Of a DNA stretch of 64,000 bases, positions 63,822 to 64,000 are shown one piece after another. The notes beneath the pieces are model-generated. The model was not told the origin of the DNA and ran no database searches. It saw only the letters and a list, made by a program, of their open reading frames with translations. Position 1 is the first letter of the stretch; the number at the start of each line of letters is the position of its first letter. This stretch comes from Pseudomonas sp. BCA17 (lineage in GTDB: Bacteria; Pseudomonadota; Gammaproteobacteria; Pseudomonadales; Pseudomonadaceae): positions 124,001 through 188,000 of the forward strand of contig NZ_SGWI01000009.1 in the NCBI RefSeq assembly GCF_004519405.1, written 5' to 3'. The translations under genes were made by a program, and so were the position numbers.

Positions 63822-64000
63822 TTACAGCAAATCGTATTGCTTGAGCTTTTTGCGCAAGGTGCCCCGGTTGAGGCCCAGCAGCTCACTGGCTTTGGTCTGG
63901 TTGCCCTTGACGTAGTTCATCACGCTTTCGAGCAAGGGCGCCTCGACTTCCGAGAGCACCAGGTTGTACACGTCCGTGACGGAAGCGCCCTCAAGGTGGG
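63822..64000 (-). CDS. fis: Nucleoid-associated regulator Fis (C-terminal part)
   Basis: The last about 59 residues, running off the window's end. The reading frame gives HLEGASVTDVYNLVLSEVEAP, then LLESVMNYVKGNQTKASELLGLNRGTLRKKLKQYDLL before the stop, the canonical Fis helix-turn-helix C-terminus. Fis bends DNA and controls stable RNA and many metabolic genes. Its place before purH-purD-retS is the same as in P. aeruginosa. Confidence 0.97.
   Translation of the reverse strand, partial: HLEGASVTDVYNLVLSEVEAPLLESVMNYVKGNQTKASELLGLNRGTLRKKLKQYDLL

Overview
The window is a piece of a Pseudomonas chromosome, most likely from the P. fluorescens group. The evidence is high GC content, REP-type palindromes in many intergenic gaps, and a gene order that matches from memory the P. 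aeruginosa backbone fis-purH-purD-retS ... urt-ure ... desT-ureEFG ... branched-chain amino-acid ABC transporter. No phage genes, transposase, CRISPR array, rRNA or tRNA gene was seen.

Layout. 1-4.0 kb: end of a periplasmic binding protein, then livHMGF. 4.0-4.8 kb: a non-coding gap with repeated DnaA-box-like sites. 4.8-7.8 kb: a short-chain dehydrogenase, a cation diffusion facilitator and an AGE-family epimerase. 8.0-10.4 kb: ureEFG plus ureJ/hupE. 10.6-21.1 kb: housekeeping and stress genes (NlpC/P60 peptidase, DesT-like regulator, repeat-rich exported protein, AsmA, ferritin-like protein, lipase, EamA exporter with AraC regulator, PsiF, AI-2E-type transporter, Hsp70/YegD). 21.3-28.2 kb: a CbpA co-chaperone, then a giant LRR/NEL-type E3 ubiquitin ligase effector cut short by an amber codon. 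28.2-38.4 kb: nitrogen scavenging, with ureD-ureA-GNAT-GNAT-ureB-ureC and urtABCDE. 38.7-57.0 kb: an accessory block with a 1527-residue protein of seven DUF4329-like modules, a copper cluster (PepSY protein, OprC-type receptor, two DUF2946 proteins, PCu(A)C chaperone), a decayed toxin-antitoxin locus, a MITE-like element, a DUF6124 gene behind a structured leader, the aerobic cobalamin genes cobKL / cobGHIJ, and an unrecognised gene. 57.0-64 kb: marC, retS, purD, purH and the end of fis.

How the genes work together. Urea is imported by UrtABCDE and hydrolysed by UreABC, which is matured with nickel by UreDEFG, with UreJ as a possible nickel permease. All three transcription units (urtA, ureD, ureE) have a sequence with the GG-N10-GC layout of a sigma-54 promoter, and an NtrC-like palindrome lies upstream of urtA, so the system looks like one nitrogen-limitation regulon. 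The copper genes look like a coherent uptake and chaperone set. The cob genes cover the middle of the aerobic corrin-ring pathway.

Most notable observations: (i) the NEL effector stops at TAG, yet 50 more plausible codons follow in frame and end on the ureC stop codon; (ii) the seven-fold DUF4329 array, where only module 1 keeps a JAMM-like HSHP motif; (iii) the trio of sigma-54-type promoters; (iv) a 176-bp MITE-like element with 19-bp inverted ends and an 8-bp near-identical flanking duplication; (v) a structured RNA-like leader before a DUF6124 gene; (vi) a DnaA-box cluster far from any recognisable origin gene.
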